Of a DNA stretch of 64,000 nucleotides, positions 35,273-56,493 are shown one piece after another. Origin of the DNA: Phallusia mammillata. Its lineage: Eukaryota; Chordata; Ascidiacea; Phlebobranchia; Ascidiidae. The stretch is from contig QLIY01000531.1 of assembly GCA_003260075.1 (NCBI GenBank), positions 40,359 to 104,358 on the forward strand. The letters run 5' to 3'. Position numbers and translations under genes: made by a program. The first letter of the stretch is position 1; each line of letters starts with the position of its first letter. Under the pieces are notes generated by a model. The model did no database searches. It saw nothing but the letters and a program-made list of their open reading frames with translations, and had not been told where the DNA came from.

Positions 35273-37544
35273 GAAGCAGCTCATCTTTCCACCCAACAGC
35301 TAAGCCAGGCCAACTCATAGACAAATGTTTTATACTCTTTAAATTAAGGCATCGTTAGTCTTGCACAAAAACCTACAGCAAAAGAAACTGTTGAGTTGTG
35401 TTATTTTTGTTTACTACCTTTAGTGTGGATTTGTGGATTTATGGGGATTCAAATTCAGAAAACTGTTCAACTGGACGTGTAGTGTTCAACTGGACGTGTA
35501 GTATTCAGCATTAACAAATCGAATTACTAAATTACAAACTTTATTTTTAATTCAATTAAAGGGGAATATCACAAAAATAGCAGTATATATCATTATGAGT
35601 CAATATGAAAGTAGGAGAAATATTGGCACAGGGATAAGTTATTTATTTCCTGTCATTTTTTTAGACATTGGGAAATAGCCACAGCACCAGGAGACACACT
35701 AACAAAGCCTGTTTTTAACAAAACACATGCGCTTTGTTCTGCTATTTATCAATAAAATGTTGAACTACAAAAGACATTTCATCTAAATAAGGGTTGGGAA
35801 ATTCCATGATAGCGGTATACAAAAGGCCAGCACCCTCTCGGTAACTGCTGGCATACACAACAGCTGGTATGGAAACCACCTTCCCTGCTGAATGATATGA
35901 TATGAGTCGAGCATTGTTCTTGACTAAAATGACTTTGGAAACTGAATCCGAAATCAACTAATTATAATCTCAAGAAACTAAACTTAATTAAGACTGATTG
36001 TGTTGTAACAATATGAAAGAAACAGAAATTGTGTATTGCCATTGTTTTCTTGATAATCATCAAACAACAAAAGGATTAGGCGTTTTTTGCAAGGACATGT
36101 TTTCTTCGTAAATTTTTTACGATTCACGGTCCGTTGTGAGGAAACTACCTGTTTTTGCTGCCACAAGGTAAGAGAAAATGTACATGGGAAAATGGCTAGA
36201 AAAATGGACAACAAGAGGCAGCCTTTACTGGTCCCCATGCCTCCATAAACTAAAAGTGATTTTGTGAAAACAAAACCGACTAAACAAACTATAAATCACC
36301 ACACTTTCCCACGAAACGTTAGAAAGTCCAAACACTGAATTCAAGTGGACTACTATTACTTACCAAACTGAATCGGGGGGGGGGACTTTTCCACGAAACG
36401 TTAGAAAATCCAAACACTGAATTCAAGTGGACTACTATTACTTACCAAACTGAATCTGCCGCTAGCAGTAAAAATGTATGTGCCATAAAATGGAACAATA
36501 CAAAAGTGTTTGTTATTAAACCATAAAAATGTGCTTACATGTCAATAACATTCGGTAACAAAATAAAACGGTGGTTTCGTTAAATTGAAAAAATATTTGT
36601 ATGACATTTAAAATCAGCACAAATTAACCGTGTCATTTTGAAAGTTTCAAACCGGAAAGGCCAAAATAGGATAAGTGTAACTCGTTAGTGACAGCTAGCG
36701 ACCAATACAAATCTTCTAATAGCGACTTCAAGCGTTAAAATAAAGAAAGCATTACGGCAGTGAGCTTTTCTTCATGATAAGCTGAAGGAAAGAAATTCCA
36801 CCGAAGAATTTTATTTTTTCTGCGTACGATTAAACAATTGTTCAGCTAAAGATCCATCTCACATTTGTCAACTTTTATTCATAACTGCAGTAAACCATGA
36901 AAAAGCCCAGAGTGAAAAGTGAATAGTAAGTAGAAATAATTGTAGTAGTCAAACAGCTTGCTGCATATAAAACTCTAGTTCAACTTGTTAAGAAATGAAC
37001 CATGCACCTCAAAATACCTCATTACACGACAGAAAGCATTCAGGTGGCGCACCAGTTTATTGAAATAGACCAGTTGAAGCAAGGATAGAAAAAAGGCAAA
37101 ACGGTGATGAATGAATGTGAAAAGTAGATGGATAAAGTCCACGAAAAACTGAAAGTGTGATCCGGCGAAATGTATGTGGTAAATAACATTTTTTTAAGTG
37201 TTTCATTTTTTTGTACCGTTGTCGTTTTTTTTCTTAAATCATAAAAAAACTTAAAAAAGCACAGCACAATTGGCCTTTCAGGCACAGCTTTAAAAAACAA
37301 CAACCTAAAACAATTGCCTTACTAGCATTATAAAAATGATCTGAATTGCAAATAAGTGAAAAAACAAACAAACAAAAATTATTTTGTAATCTCAAATCAA
37401 CTCGGCTATTTACAAATTAGGCTACCAAAGCGTAAGGGCTCAAACGAAGCGTGACCTTGTCTCCAAACATCATAATTATCAGCCTCAATTAGATAAACAA
37501 AAAAGTTAAACCCTAAAATCCACATCATAAAAACCGGCCATACT
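35273..37544. other. Intergenic, no gene seen
   Basis: AT-rich sequence downstream (3') of FBH1, with no ORF carrying a family signature. On the minus strand AATAAA near 36.81 and 36.88 kb could end the FBH1 transcript. Confidence 0.4.
36375..36384. other. 10-G run at a duplication junction (probable gap placeholder)
   Basis: Ten Gs separate 36304-36374 from 36385-36457, copies of about 72 bp (CCACGAAACGTTAGAAA) with only one or two differences. Confidence 0.8.
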
Positions 37545-40226
37545 TCACACAGGAGGGTTTATTTGCCTTTCGTGGGCTTGGAACATTTCTTGGGCATCAG
37601 ATGCTCGAATGTCCTCTGGGTCGCCCAGCAAATTTCCCCATCCAGGGGCCAGAACGTTGGCACACGGAGAACAAAGCGGCCCCGCCGACTGCATCTGTTA
37701 CAAAGCAACAGATATATTGACCGAAGTTTGTTGTAAGAGTATTTAGTCTATAGTCTGATGACGTCAAAGTATCGCTATTACGTCACAATGCTTAAGATAA
37801 TCGTCCTTTGTTTATTGATTGTTTGTGTCAATAATAGAATTGATTGGAGGAACAAATTTTCGTTTAAATACTTCGTTTGGGGTCTGGTTGCATCAAAATA
37901 AATCGTTGACGTCACAGTGGAAATGATTTTTTGGGTTTTTTTGTTAGTTTTGTGTCGAAATGAGAATCACAACACGTTTTATCGAGAAGTGCAAAAAAAA
38001 CTAGAAAAATCTACTAACACCATACATCAAGGCATACCCACATTTAGTTAATTTTCGATAGGTGGCGCAAAGAAAACGATATATCACTTAAAAAGCCCAC
38101 GGTTAGGATTTTAAGGGTCGGGGTAAAGTATTAGCATCCAAAAATCAAGATAACTAGCAATAGAACTTAGTTTCTAATGTAAAATTTCCAAAAACTTTCA
38201 TCCTAAACCCCCTTCAGCTGCTGAATAAATAATTCAGCTCTTTGCGCCACCTATCGAAAATTAGGTAAATGTGGTTCTGACGTGAGGTATGGTGTTAGTA
38301 ACTCTACCAAAAATCTGATTAGTATTTCACCGAATTTATAACACTTCTAGTTAAGCGGGGTTTCACTTTGCAAACGATGAGGCAAATTAGGAACTCAGGG
38401 TCGTTTAATCAAACTATCGCAGCCGGTACCGGGAAAATAGTGCAAACTTACGTGACGAATTGTATTTTGTTCGAAAACCATCACTGGTTTGTCATTCAAC
38501 GGTTTCTTGCATTCGGCACACGTCACAAGGCCGTTTGTTGCGTCACCAAAATGTTTTGACGTAGGAGTAGCCCTGAGAAAGCGAACCTGCCAAAAAAATT
38601 CAAAAAGTTTTAAAAATATATGGCGGCAGAAACAGTAAGGTAATCGATGCTGTGCACGAATCAAAATCGTTTGCAAGCAGACAGGTAAACTCGAACAGCA
38701 TTATAAAACAACAAATGATTCGCTTTGCTTACACCAGAATGTCCGAACAAAATGTGACGAAGGATAATATTGGAAGCAACACTGTGAAAAGAGGAGACAC
38801 TAAGCTTCGTGTCTGCCGTAAAAATAACATTTACACAAGTTACACCTACCAAGGTACCCAAACAACACAGAAAACACACCTAACAAGGCAGCTGTGTGAC
38901 GTAACAATGACTTTGTTAAACTAAAAACAACAGTGTTTGTAACATGAGAACGACTGGTTTTAAATGTACAAGGACGCAAGGACAAGGAAAGCAAACTCAA
39001 CCAATGTGAAGGTACGTACACTTCGTCTTTGTTTCAATAACAATAGAATTAAATACCGTTTTTAAAGCATTGTATATTGTTCATTACTCGTATAAAACGT
39101 GACATGTTTGATTATTAAGATATGACGACTAAATTTGCCAATTTTTTATGTGAGTTAAGGCTTTCTCATATTTTTTTCCTACTTTGGCATTGTTCACGGC
39201 GATATACAAGAAAGTTCTGTGATACATTTGACAAAATCCACCGACTACATCAAATTCGTACAAAATCACGCTAACAGTCTTATCTGAGAGACAAATGCTT
39301 TGAACTTTATTTAAAATAAATTTGGAGAAGCAGACCTACAAGGTTACGGCCTAGGAAAATAAAGGCGCGAGCGTTTGTAGTGAAAAAGTTTGTGTACAAA
39401 TTTAAATGTCTTTTGACTGAACACACACACACACACACACAAAAACGTAGCGGGTTTAGAACTCACGACCTTATGATCACTTTGATACTTACATTCATTT
39501 AAAGATATATTTACTGGTTGAACCAAACCAAAGCTACTGAACGATTTAACCCACAATCTAACAACCAGACAAATTCAACAATCAGAGAAATCCACAACCC
39601 ACACAACGTCACAATGGGCATTACTTACGTGAGAATATCGAAGTAATTGTGCGAGAACAGGTGACATCTCTAGCACTCTCTTTGCTCGCGTGGCAGCGAC
39701 GTACAATAGGTTGGCCTCCTCTTTCAAAGAAGGATGAAGGAAGCCCTTTACTTCTGTAAATTTAACGTTCAATTTAATCGATTTTTTTTCAATTTACAAA
39801 TATTTGGATTCAGTCATGGTTTGCAGAATGAGATGTCGCTTGCAATTCCGTGCATTTGCAGAATAAACTGTTTAGAGACCTTTGGTAAGTTTTTTTATGA
39901 TGTTTGGGCTAGATCTTTAAGCAAGGTATTTTAGTTACAAAATCAATGGCAGAAGGGTATAGCATTTGGCCCCTTGCGAGGCTGACTTACAACAAAAAAA
40001 TATAGCCCCAAAACTTCTCAACCGCATTTGAACACAAATTCACGCAATGCACCATTGTTTTTAACAACGAAGTAAAAACCAAACAACTACAGCAATACTT
40101 ACGTATCGATCGGATGAGCTCTTCCGAAAAGTCACTGGCTAATGTCACAGTGTCAAATTCCAGACCTTTCGCTTTGTGAACTGTGCTTAGCACAACATCG
40201 GCCGCGGCATAGTTACTTGGCAGTGC
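37545..40226 (-). CDS. FBH1: FBH1 helicase, last four exons (motifs V, VI and C terminus)
   Basis: Exons on the minus strand: 40226-40103, 39753-39629, 38586-38452 and 37694-37545 (TGA at 37547-37545). They continue the reading frame of the exon ending at 57257. They encode UvrD-family helicase motif V (STVHKAKGLEFDTVTL) and motif VI (EEANLLYVAATRAKRVL), which bind and hydrolyse ATP and couple it to DNA. The C-terminal part (CAECKKPLND, LCSPCANVLAPGWGN) carries CxxC pairs and resembles the C terminus of animal FBH1. Phases 0, 1, 0 and 0 agree with the neighbouring exons. A palindromic MITE lies in the intron 37695-38451. FBH1 acts in the nucleus as a 3'-5' DNA helicase and SCF ubiquitin-ligase subunit that restrains RAD51; this is family knowledge. 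Confidence 0.93.
38011..38302. mobile_element. Palindromic MITE with long inverted repeats
   Basis: CTACTAACACCATACATCAA at the left pairs with GAGGTATGGTGTTAGTA at the right, and the arms share TTTTCGATAGGTGGCGCAAAG in inverse orientation. The arms are about 65 bp and imperfect, and the centre has no ORF. Related fragments occur at 26065-26145, 40470-40490 and 44963-45050. It sits in the last FBH1 intron. Confidence 0.75.
39421..39440. repeat. (AC)10 microsatellite
   Basis: Ten AC units in an FBH1 intron. Confidence 0.95.
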
Positions 40227-42197
40227 CTGAAAAACAACAAATACGAATTATTATTCCATACCTAACGGACCTATAAATGAAGAAAGAAATTTCTGGAAGA
40301 CATTTACTGGTCATGGATAACTCAAGTAATTAAGTATTCGCACACTGTGTTTAAGTTGTAACTGGACCAATTTAAACTCGAAACGAACTCGAAAATATTT
40401 CAAAAGTCTGAAAGATACGTTACCAAGAATGCCAAGGCTACCTATTGGTATTTACACAATTTTGTCTGATGTGAGTAATGGTGTTAGTGCATTTTCCTTA
40501 AATTTCGGCTTATGCCAGAACCAAAATAACCCGACCCAACATCTCTTCTATACTGCACCACAACATAAGTTGCAAATCTTCACCAGTTATTGCAAGCTTG
40601 CATCATAAGCAAAGGAGTTGAAAAACTGATTTCTGTTTCAAGTATTGGTTCGTTAACAGTCTTGCAGAATCATTGGTTTTGTCATGCCCCTGTTTCTTTG
40701 TTTCAACCTCCCGACAACACTGAATCAAGTTACCAATGTACATTAAAATTTCACTACAGGAAGCAATATGCAGTTAATACAACGCAATCAGAGAACCCAA
40801 GTTGCTTGCATCTGTTGTACAGCATCTTGAGCAGCAAATTTTGTTGAACAGTCTGTCTGTTTTCAGTCTAATGTTTGTTCAAGTGAGTTAGAATTGTAAT
40901 GCCAGCGAATATGTAATGTGTTGAAAATACTGATATCGGATAGTGCAAAACCGGATTAGTTTAAACAAAATTAAGGCTTTTAACAGAAAGGTGACAAGGT
41001 TGAATGAAGGCAAAGGCAAGTTAAACTTATAGCAGACTTTACTTTTCCATGCCGTAACAAACACCTGCTAGTGACGTAACAAGCCCATCTATTCCATCAC
41101 AAACAATCGATGCCACCGATGTGCTTTTCTTCATAAATAGTGCATGACTGCACAAAAATCAAAAAGTTAAAAACAGTTTTCATTATGCGGGCTTCGACTG
41201 GTTAGAAATATCGCTGTATTGTCCAAACTTACCATAAAAGAAGTTTAATGGGAGACAAAACAAACGCTGGGTTTCGAGTACACAAAGTTTATCGCGGGTT
41301 TGGGCACTACTCAGTTACGGCGTTGCTGTAGTCATCCGGGTAGGTGTCACGTACGACGGTCTGCAGCCTAATGCTACGTCCTGCAAAAGCCCTTTGCTTC
41401 CCAGGGAAAGTTTGAGTTCAAAAGAAGGGCAAACAAAGCGCGCAAATTATTCCAGGAATTGTGGGTATTTTGGGCAGTTTAAGAAACGGTGGAATTTCGA
41501 GACTTCAGTACTACTGTAAAGTGGTTCTGTTTGAAATTACGCCGTGAGAAGAAATTTACAGGTTTAAATGCAGATCTGGAAAGAGGAACTTGCCACATAC
41601 TTTTCAGCGTCGCAGCAAACAGAGGTCTCGTTTTGCAGCGTTATGGTTATTCTTACGCGGAAACGTGATACCCAATGAAGCGGCGTTGCAAAGAGAGAGA
41701 AAGGTCGAACGAGACAAAAACAGAGACAATTGTGACGTCACACACAGTGAGAGCGCGTGCACTTATCGAAACTGATCAGCTGTAGAGCACGCCCACCGGC
41801 TCGACCAATCACAGATGCACTGAGCCAAAAAGCAAAAAGTCATCGCCGATATCGTAAACAATTGTGTATCTTTCCAACGCGAAATTTTTCAGGAAACAGA
41901 CAGAACATGTACAGGAAAGAGATTGAAAATTTTCGAATGATCAACAATACTGACTGAGCGCAGGACTGCACAAAGGGTGTAGGGGTGAGGTTCTTAGATA
42001 AGGTTGGGGTAAAGAGGGTTCGCGTCGCTCGAACGAGTCTATGTCGCTCCCAGCAATTTTGAAGGGCGAGTGAAGGTCGTAGGGTCACTGGAGCGTGTCG
42101 CGCAACTGCTTTCAACCCCACTTTGTGTTCTGCTCCCATCAGAGACACTGTGCAGCAAAAGTGCTAGGCAATTTCAGCATTAGGACAATTGTAGAAA
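40227..42197. other. FBH1 intron, first part; no gene seen
   Basis: This is AT-rich sequence followed by a CpG-richer area at 41590-42150. TGACGTCA at 41733-41740 and AGACAATTGTG may belong to a promoter for the exon at 42198. Confidence 0.4.
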
Positions 42198-42322
42198 ATG
42201 GCTGGGTTACTTGTTACTGGACGATGCCTGCGGTCCGTCGTGGGTCAACTGGTCATTGCCCGACCTGCTTTGTGGCCTATGATGAAAAGTGACAACCACA
42301 ATCGGAGTTTTATGATGAAAAG
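42198..42322 (+). CDS. Candidate first exon, mitochondrial-targeting-like N terminus
   Basis: AAAATGGCTGGG gives a good start context. The 41 codons before a GTAAAC donor read MAGLLVTGRCLRSVVGQLV and onward: hydrophobic and Arg-bearing with no acidic residue in the first 30, as in mitochondrial presequences. The donor leaves phase 2. I could not find the next exon, so the product is unknown. It would be a second gene inside the large FBH1 intron, in the same orientation as GDH. A chance ORF remains possible. Confidence 0.3.
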
Positions 42323-43740
42323 GTAAACTGCTTTTTTGCTTGTTTGTTTTTCTCGAAAAGATACCTTGCTTTGCGTAGCCCAGGGCAAATAAGATAAAAT
42401 CTTGCTGTATAACATAGGTTACCGTGAAATGCACATGGACCTGATAGGCTAAGTTGAAAAGACTTATATATTTTCAAACTTAAAAGAAAAATTTTTCAAA
42501 CTTAAAACATACAACGTTTATACCACATGCAATTTTTCACAACTAAACTCTAAACTCCGAATTCTAACATTTTCACGCGCTTGCTGAATTATTACACAAA
42601 TCATATTTGCAGTGAGTGTTTGCTAGAATCACATATACCATGTTTTAAGTGCGCTTTAGAACGGGCCGTGGCAATAACGACACTCATCAAAACACACGCG
42701 TCAGCAAATTGTCTGCGACAGTTTCCTTAGTCGGCAAAATTTATGTCTCTTGATGTTTTATAAAAGGCTGTGGGTATTACGTGTACAGCAAATGTATTGT
42801 AATGTGTGTCTTAGTGTAACAAAATTTCGAGTGGAATTTAATGGAGTTTCCTGCAACGCTCAAATTTGCCATGTCATCATGGTTTTACGAAGGCAATTTC
42901 ATTTTAAAGATTCGCTTTACAAGCTTTAAGCAGTTGAAAAGCAATTTTAAACTCATCCTTTTGTCATCTTCCGAATTCTGTTTAATGCCTTAAAACCAAT
43001 TAAAACAGGCATTTAAGCCTCGATAAGAAATGGTTCAAATTCCGATGTTATATTCATTGCGCATCTGTTTTAACATTTTAAAAGTTTGGAGCAAATCTAT
43101 TTTGATTTAGGCCATGTTTATTGTACAAATTAGTTGACCTAATTATCAAATGTAATTTAAAAACCAACAAAGCATGCAACCAGCAGCAAAATGACGCAGA
43201 CCCAGTCACGTCAATTTCTCAGAAGTGCATGTGGTGCTGATGATGAATGAAAATGTCAATAAAATTTCACTACGCTGCTGACAAATGCCACGAACATTCC
43301 TCTACCCTTCCATCACAATAGGCTAAACGAGCGTGAATAGACACACGAGTTCATTGATCATGCAATCATATGACGGTTGTTTTATTTCGACAACATTTGC
43401 TTACTTTAAACATATCACAAACACAATTTTCATTTATCACTTACATTTTGGGGTAAATCATGTTATATGTTTAACCCACAGGTTTGCAACCGTTATTTCT
43501 TTTATTTACTTCTTTTCACATTCCGACGTTAAAATTTACTTTGAATTGGTGGTAATTTACCCAAACGTTTTTAGCACCCCTTTTTCACATAACCAACAAA
43601 ACTTTGCCAACTCGTGGTTCATGATGACTTTTAGGGTGGTCCACAGGACGTCCACCAAGTTTGTTAATAAACTAGAGATTATCGCATCTTGCATTGAAAG
43701 AGTCTCGAAATGTTAGCCGTTAATAATTGTATCTCACTTC

Positions 43741-43750
43741 GGGGGGGGGG
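43741..43750. other. 10-G run at a duplication junction (probable gap placeholder)
   Basis: Ten Gs separate 43581-43740 from about 43753-43914. The two copies begin TTTTTCACATAAC and end TCTCACTTC, with scattered differences. Confidence 0.82.
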
Positions 43751-44023
43751 TCTTTTTCACATAACTAACAAAACTTTGCCAACTCGTGGTCCATGATGAC
43801 TTTTAGGGTGGTCCACAGGACGTCCACTAAGTTTGTTAATAAACTAGAGATTATTGCATATTACATATTGAAAGAGTCTCGAAATGTTAGCCGTTAATAA
43901 TTGTATCTCACTTCTTGAAAAACGGTTTTAATGAATTATGTTTCAAGTCCAAATAGTAGTTTTGTATGTGTTTTGTATCTTGCTCAAAAATAAAATGGTC
44001 CACGATATTATTTTTACTTGCGC

Positions 44024-44034
44024 GGGGGGGGGGG
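44024..44034. other. 11-G run (probable gap placeholder)
   Basis: The run of eleven Gs sits inside the hAT MITE. There is no obvious flanking duplication, so this is the one short run that does not fit the duplication pattern. Confidence 0.5.
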
Positions 44035-44067
44035 AGTCCATGGCCCGAAACGAGTTGAGAACCACTG

Positions 44068-45740
44068 CCCTAGTATATCCTTAAGCAAGTCGGATTCTCC
44101 CCCGAACCGGCGGAGTTCTTGTAAATTGCATGGCAGCAGAGGTTTAACATTCCGTCACCTTAAGCCGCCACTAATTCACCAATGCCAGCCAGGCCACCAC
44201 AATACCCTGGGGTTATTATGTATCCGTCACGGCTGGGTAAAGACGCATCCAACCGCGACGAAACTGACTCGCGTTTTGTTTATCTTGGCCAGGAAAGAAC
44301 TTTGGGATGAGTTTGGAGAGATTTTGTCACGAAAATTTGCATATTAGCTCTGTTTGTCAAGAGCAACGCAGAATGACAGCAGCTTAACCAGGCAATAAAA
44401 CGTAATGACTGTTTGGTTCTAAAAAACTAATGTTTGCAAAGAGCCGAGGCACACAATTTTTTATTAGGTATAGGCTACAATGAGAACAAAAAACACATTA
44501 AACATAGTAAAATATATGCTTTGTTTTACCATGCTTTTTGTTTTTGTTCAAAAAGTAGTATATTGTAAAGGATACTATAAAGGTTATTTTTCGTTTTTTT
44601 GCCGATTCATAGCGCGTTGTACAAATTCTTCCATGTTTCGTAGGTGCAGAATATTTGCGAACACACGACTTGATAAATGTTTTTTTAGCATTTTTAGCAC
44701 AGTCTTTAGCAAGCTTGAAAAACAGTTTATTTCAGAACAGTTGAGATTTACAACAATGGCGTCTCGTTAATACCTGGCAGCAATATATACTAAATCCATT
44801 CATTGTCCTGAAGACAGAGACAGATCACAAAACCGTGAAATAAAACATCACAAGGACCCCAAAAAGCATTTAGAACATTCTTTCTGTTAGGGTTGCTCTA
44901 CGGTTTCAGTTCGTTATGTTAAACTTATCCCCTAACCCTATCCCAGTCTGTTGATTTAAATAACTGCGCTCTTTACGCCCTCTATCGATATTTAGCAAAC
45001 CCTTTTACTGTGAGTTCTTGTGTTAGCACTTCTACCACAGTGGTTCTGTCGAGGCAGTCTGAACCGATGAAAAAAACCCACAATGTTTACCGTTAGGTGG
45101 CACAAGAGCGCAAAAATAGAGTTCAGTTACATAAACATAAGGTCGTTAGCCAAGAACCAACCAGTCACAATTTGGGTCCTTCTTATTCGTCTTATTCAAA
45201 ATTATTGTTTGGGTTTGTAGTACAAACAAACTTTGTACACTCAAATTCATGAAATTAGCAGAGCTCTAAAAGAAATCACAAAATTCCGTGATTAGAAACA
45301 TGAACACAAGCAATCACCGTGACTTGGTGGTAATCACTTAAAGCCGAGAACCAGCTGGTGTCACGTCACGAACTGACGAGCGGAGGCTTGACCTAAAGTA
45401 ACCCCGCGGACAGACCAAATCACCAGCAGTGCAGGGCTCGAAATTAGTCTGGACATTAGGGATTTCACACTCAAATACAGAAGGGCGGCATCCTGCTTTG
45501 CCGGAAAAAGAATGACACTCAAACATTACTGAACCTAACTGCATATTTTGTGGCGCTGTGCATTCAAAATCTGCATATGAAACCATTTTAAGATAAATGA
45601 ATTCTAATGACTATAGCAAGTCAAAACAACAAGAATTAAGATGCGCAGTATCTAGGCCCATTGTACCTAATTATTACACCTCCTGAAAGCAATTACCACA
45701 AATAAACCACACAGACGAACAGGACAACATTTAGAACCCC
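44068..45740. other. FBH1 intron; no gene assigned
   Basis: 44085-44290 is GC-richer, with CCAGCCAGGCCACC and GGCTGGGTAAAGACG, and may be regulatory. 44925-45050 is a dispersed repeat related to 26030-26145. A cysteine-rich minus ORF at 45338-45586 was not accepted as a gene. Confidence 0.35.
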
Positions 45741-45879
45741 AACCACCATTGTGGCCGTTTGTCTTGCGAAAACAAATTCGCGCCGATCGTTATTGCGACG
45801 TCACAGTGGCCTTTGTTTGCGTCGCTGGCTGTTGGAGCCGGAATGAAATGGGACTGAATCAAGAAAAACTGCTGCGTGC

Positions 45880-45940
45880 TGGTGATTGGCAGAGATCGGC
45901 TCGGTATAAAGGGGCGGTTACTGATCAGCTCAATCAATTG
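45880..45940 (+). promoter_or_regulatory. Possible plus-strand core promoter (TATA, inverted CCAAT)
   Basis: GGTATAAAGGGGCGG with TATAAAG at about 45905-45911 follows GATTGGC at 45881. A TGCGACGTCACAG element lies 100 bp upstream. It is 2.2 kb before the GDH start codon and could drive a GDH 5' exon, or another unit. There is no direct evidence of which. Confidence 0.4.
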
Positions 45941-46628
45941 CTTTTGCTCTGCTAGCTACCTTCCGTACCACCCACAGGCCATTCGATAAAGCCTTATGGT
46001 TTATATGTGTTCTACACTGATGAAGTGTTAAAGCTAGGTTCTGTTTAAAAAATACACAGGGCGATATGGTGTTCCGAGGAGTGGTTATGTTATTACCTTT
46101 TTTATATTTAGTAGAGTTGCAGACCATTGTGTAAAGTGTTAAGTGGGTATTGTTTTCTAGGATTCTTTGCATTGACTGTAAATACTTAAGTGCTATTAGT
46201 TTAGGTCTTATGGGTGACAAGTAACATTGCATGCAAAGTGGCTTTGTAAGTCCTATTTCGAAGAATTTTACTCGAAAGAACTAAGTTACTGTTGTATTTG
46301 AATCGAGCATTGAATTAGATCTATTAATCTGAAGCAGAACTGCCAAAGGGCTTGTATAAAGTAAATGCATTCCATTGCAGAGGCTTCAATAATTTTCTGT
46401 AGAGCTAGTTTAAAGTCGGTGTCTGGTATTCCAATAGGCCTTGTTATTAGCCAGCACCTAAACGTAACAGCAATTTGATCTTTTACAGCCAAAGGGAGGT
46501 TTACTGTGTGAGTTTGTTTAAATGTATATTGGTTCAAAATACCTCAACAGACCGTAGGAAGTCGTTGGGCGTTGGGTTGTCGCCTGGTGCGAACGGATAC
46601 TACGCAAATGCGCACAGCAAGAGAGAGA

Positions 46629-46638
46629 GGGGGGGGGG
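46629..46638. other. 10-G run at a duplication junction (probable gap placeholder)
   Basis: Ten Gs separate 46432-46628 from 46639 to about 46848. Both copies begin CAATAGGCCTTGTTATT and end in a GA repeat. Differences include AACGTAACAGC against AACGCAACAGC. Confidence 0.82.
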
Positions 46639-46828
46639 CAATAGGCCTTGTTATTTGCCAGCACCAAAACGCAACAGCAATTTGATCTTTTACAGTCAAA
46701 GAGGGGGTGTACTGTGTCAGGTTGTTTAAATGTATATTGGTTCAAAATACTTCAGTAGAACCGTCGGAAATCGTTGGGCGTTGAGTTGACGCCTGGTGCG
46801 AACGGATACTACGCAAATGCGCACAGCA

Positions 46829-46848
46829 AGAGAGAGAGAGAGAGAGAG
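46829..46848. repeat. (AG)10 microsatellite
   Basis: Ten AG units. The duplicated copy before the G run ends in a shorter version of the same repeat. Confidence 0.9.
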
Positions 46849-48112
46849 GTAAAAATACAATGAGAAAGAGGGGCGATGTTTTTTTGAACGGGGTGAGATG
46901 GCAGTTGCCTTGGCTAGCATGTAGTTTTCACAAACGCATATAAAGCTGTACCTGTACTGTCTTTAACTCTGGCAAAGCTCAGATGCTGCAAGAAATATTA
47001 CTTCTACAAATGAGTCTGTACTGACCAGTTTCAATGCAGCCTGCAAACGTTTTTTTAAGCAAAGAATTGTCAAAGATTTTACCCTTAATAAAGCGATAGA
47101 TTGATTTGCAAAAATCGTAGCAGTACAGTTGCTCAATTAGGTTGGAAATAGGTGTGCAACGTTGAGACATCATAAAGCTCGAAAAAGTAGAGTGTACGAA
47201 TGGTGGACAGATGGTAAACGCTTACCAACTGTAGTTTACAAGGCTCTCGCTTACCTACTACACAACCTACTTCATTGGACGCAAATAGCAGATATACAAT
47301 CGTATGTCAGACATGTATACCTGGTTAGTGGAATTCAATTCAAACACGAGGCTTGCAGTCAGTTAACGGCGTGAGAAGGTTGTGCCAAAAGCGAAACAAG
47401 CGCATGGTGCTTGAAAAGGCTACGAGGCGTGACTGGGAGGTAGCCGAGCTGTGGGAACAAAACACACAATGGACAAAGTGCTGCTGCTGCGTTTTTTCTC
47501 TACACGCCGTTTAGCAGCTTTATGTACAACACAGCAGCCGACGTAGCCACTATGTTGTTGCGCTCGGTTTAAGAGACCACGGATTGTTGCACTCACTGGC
47601 ATAAGCGTTGTGTCATGGTTTGCAGCACAGGCAGGAACGGTGGTTTCAGAGCCATCTTACAACTCTTCAGAGAGTAACAGCACACGCGCAAAATGGTTGT
47701 TTTCACGTATCTGGGTGGACTTGAAGCGCCTAATGGTTTAATCCAGCGATTCAAGACGTGGGTAACATAAACAGTGAGAGACAGGGTGTCCAAACTTATG
47801 TCTTTAGGTGAACAGTTGCATTTAAATATGATTTAGAAGGTTACACGATTATATAACTATTTAACACCTTTGTCACGGAATTCGTACAAAGGTTGTTAAT
47901 TTTACTTCAGAATTTCATGTCGATTACAATTTATTTACTTCTGTTTGTAATTGTGGACAAGCGGTACGATTTTTTTCATGAACGCCCAAAGTTTATGAGC
48001 GCAAAAGCAAAGATGTACTTCTGCATGTAGTTATCACCATTTGAAGGTCTAACGTTATTTTCACGCCTTCTAGCAGGTTTAGATAATTGATTTTTGTTGC
48101 TTAAGACATTCC

Positions 48113-48133
48113 AGCGTCGGACAGATCAACCTA
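48113..48133 (+). promoter_or_regulatory. Splice acceptor just upstream of the GDH start codon
   Basis: AAGACATTCCAG is followed 21 bases later by the GDH ATG. It can receive either an upstream 5' UTR exon or, if this is a tunicate, a trans-spliced leader. The choice cannot be made from sequence alone. Confidence 0.4.

Positions 48134-56493
<8,360 letters not shown>

Larger units (their letters stand above)
43598..44067. mobile_element. hAT-type MITE, same family as 13393-13685, duplicated internally
   Basis: The right end GAGTTGAGAACCACTG and the inner text TGGTCCACAGGACGTCCAC match the UNCX-intron copy. The left end is degenerate (CCAACTCGTGGTTCATG). The element is interrupted by two G runs at 43741 and 44024, the first with a 160-bp duplicate. 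Confidence 0.65.

Noticed and set aside
45338-45586. 82-codon minus-strand ORF with six cysteines
   Set aside because: The spacing fits no known cysteine-rich family, no signal peptide is visible and there is no supporting exon context.
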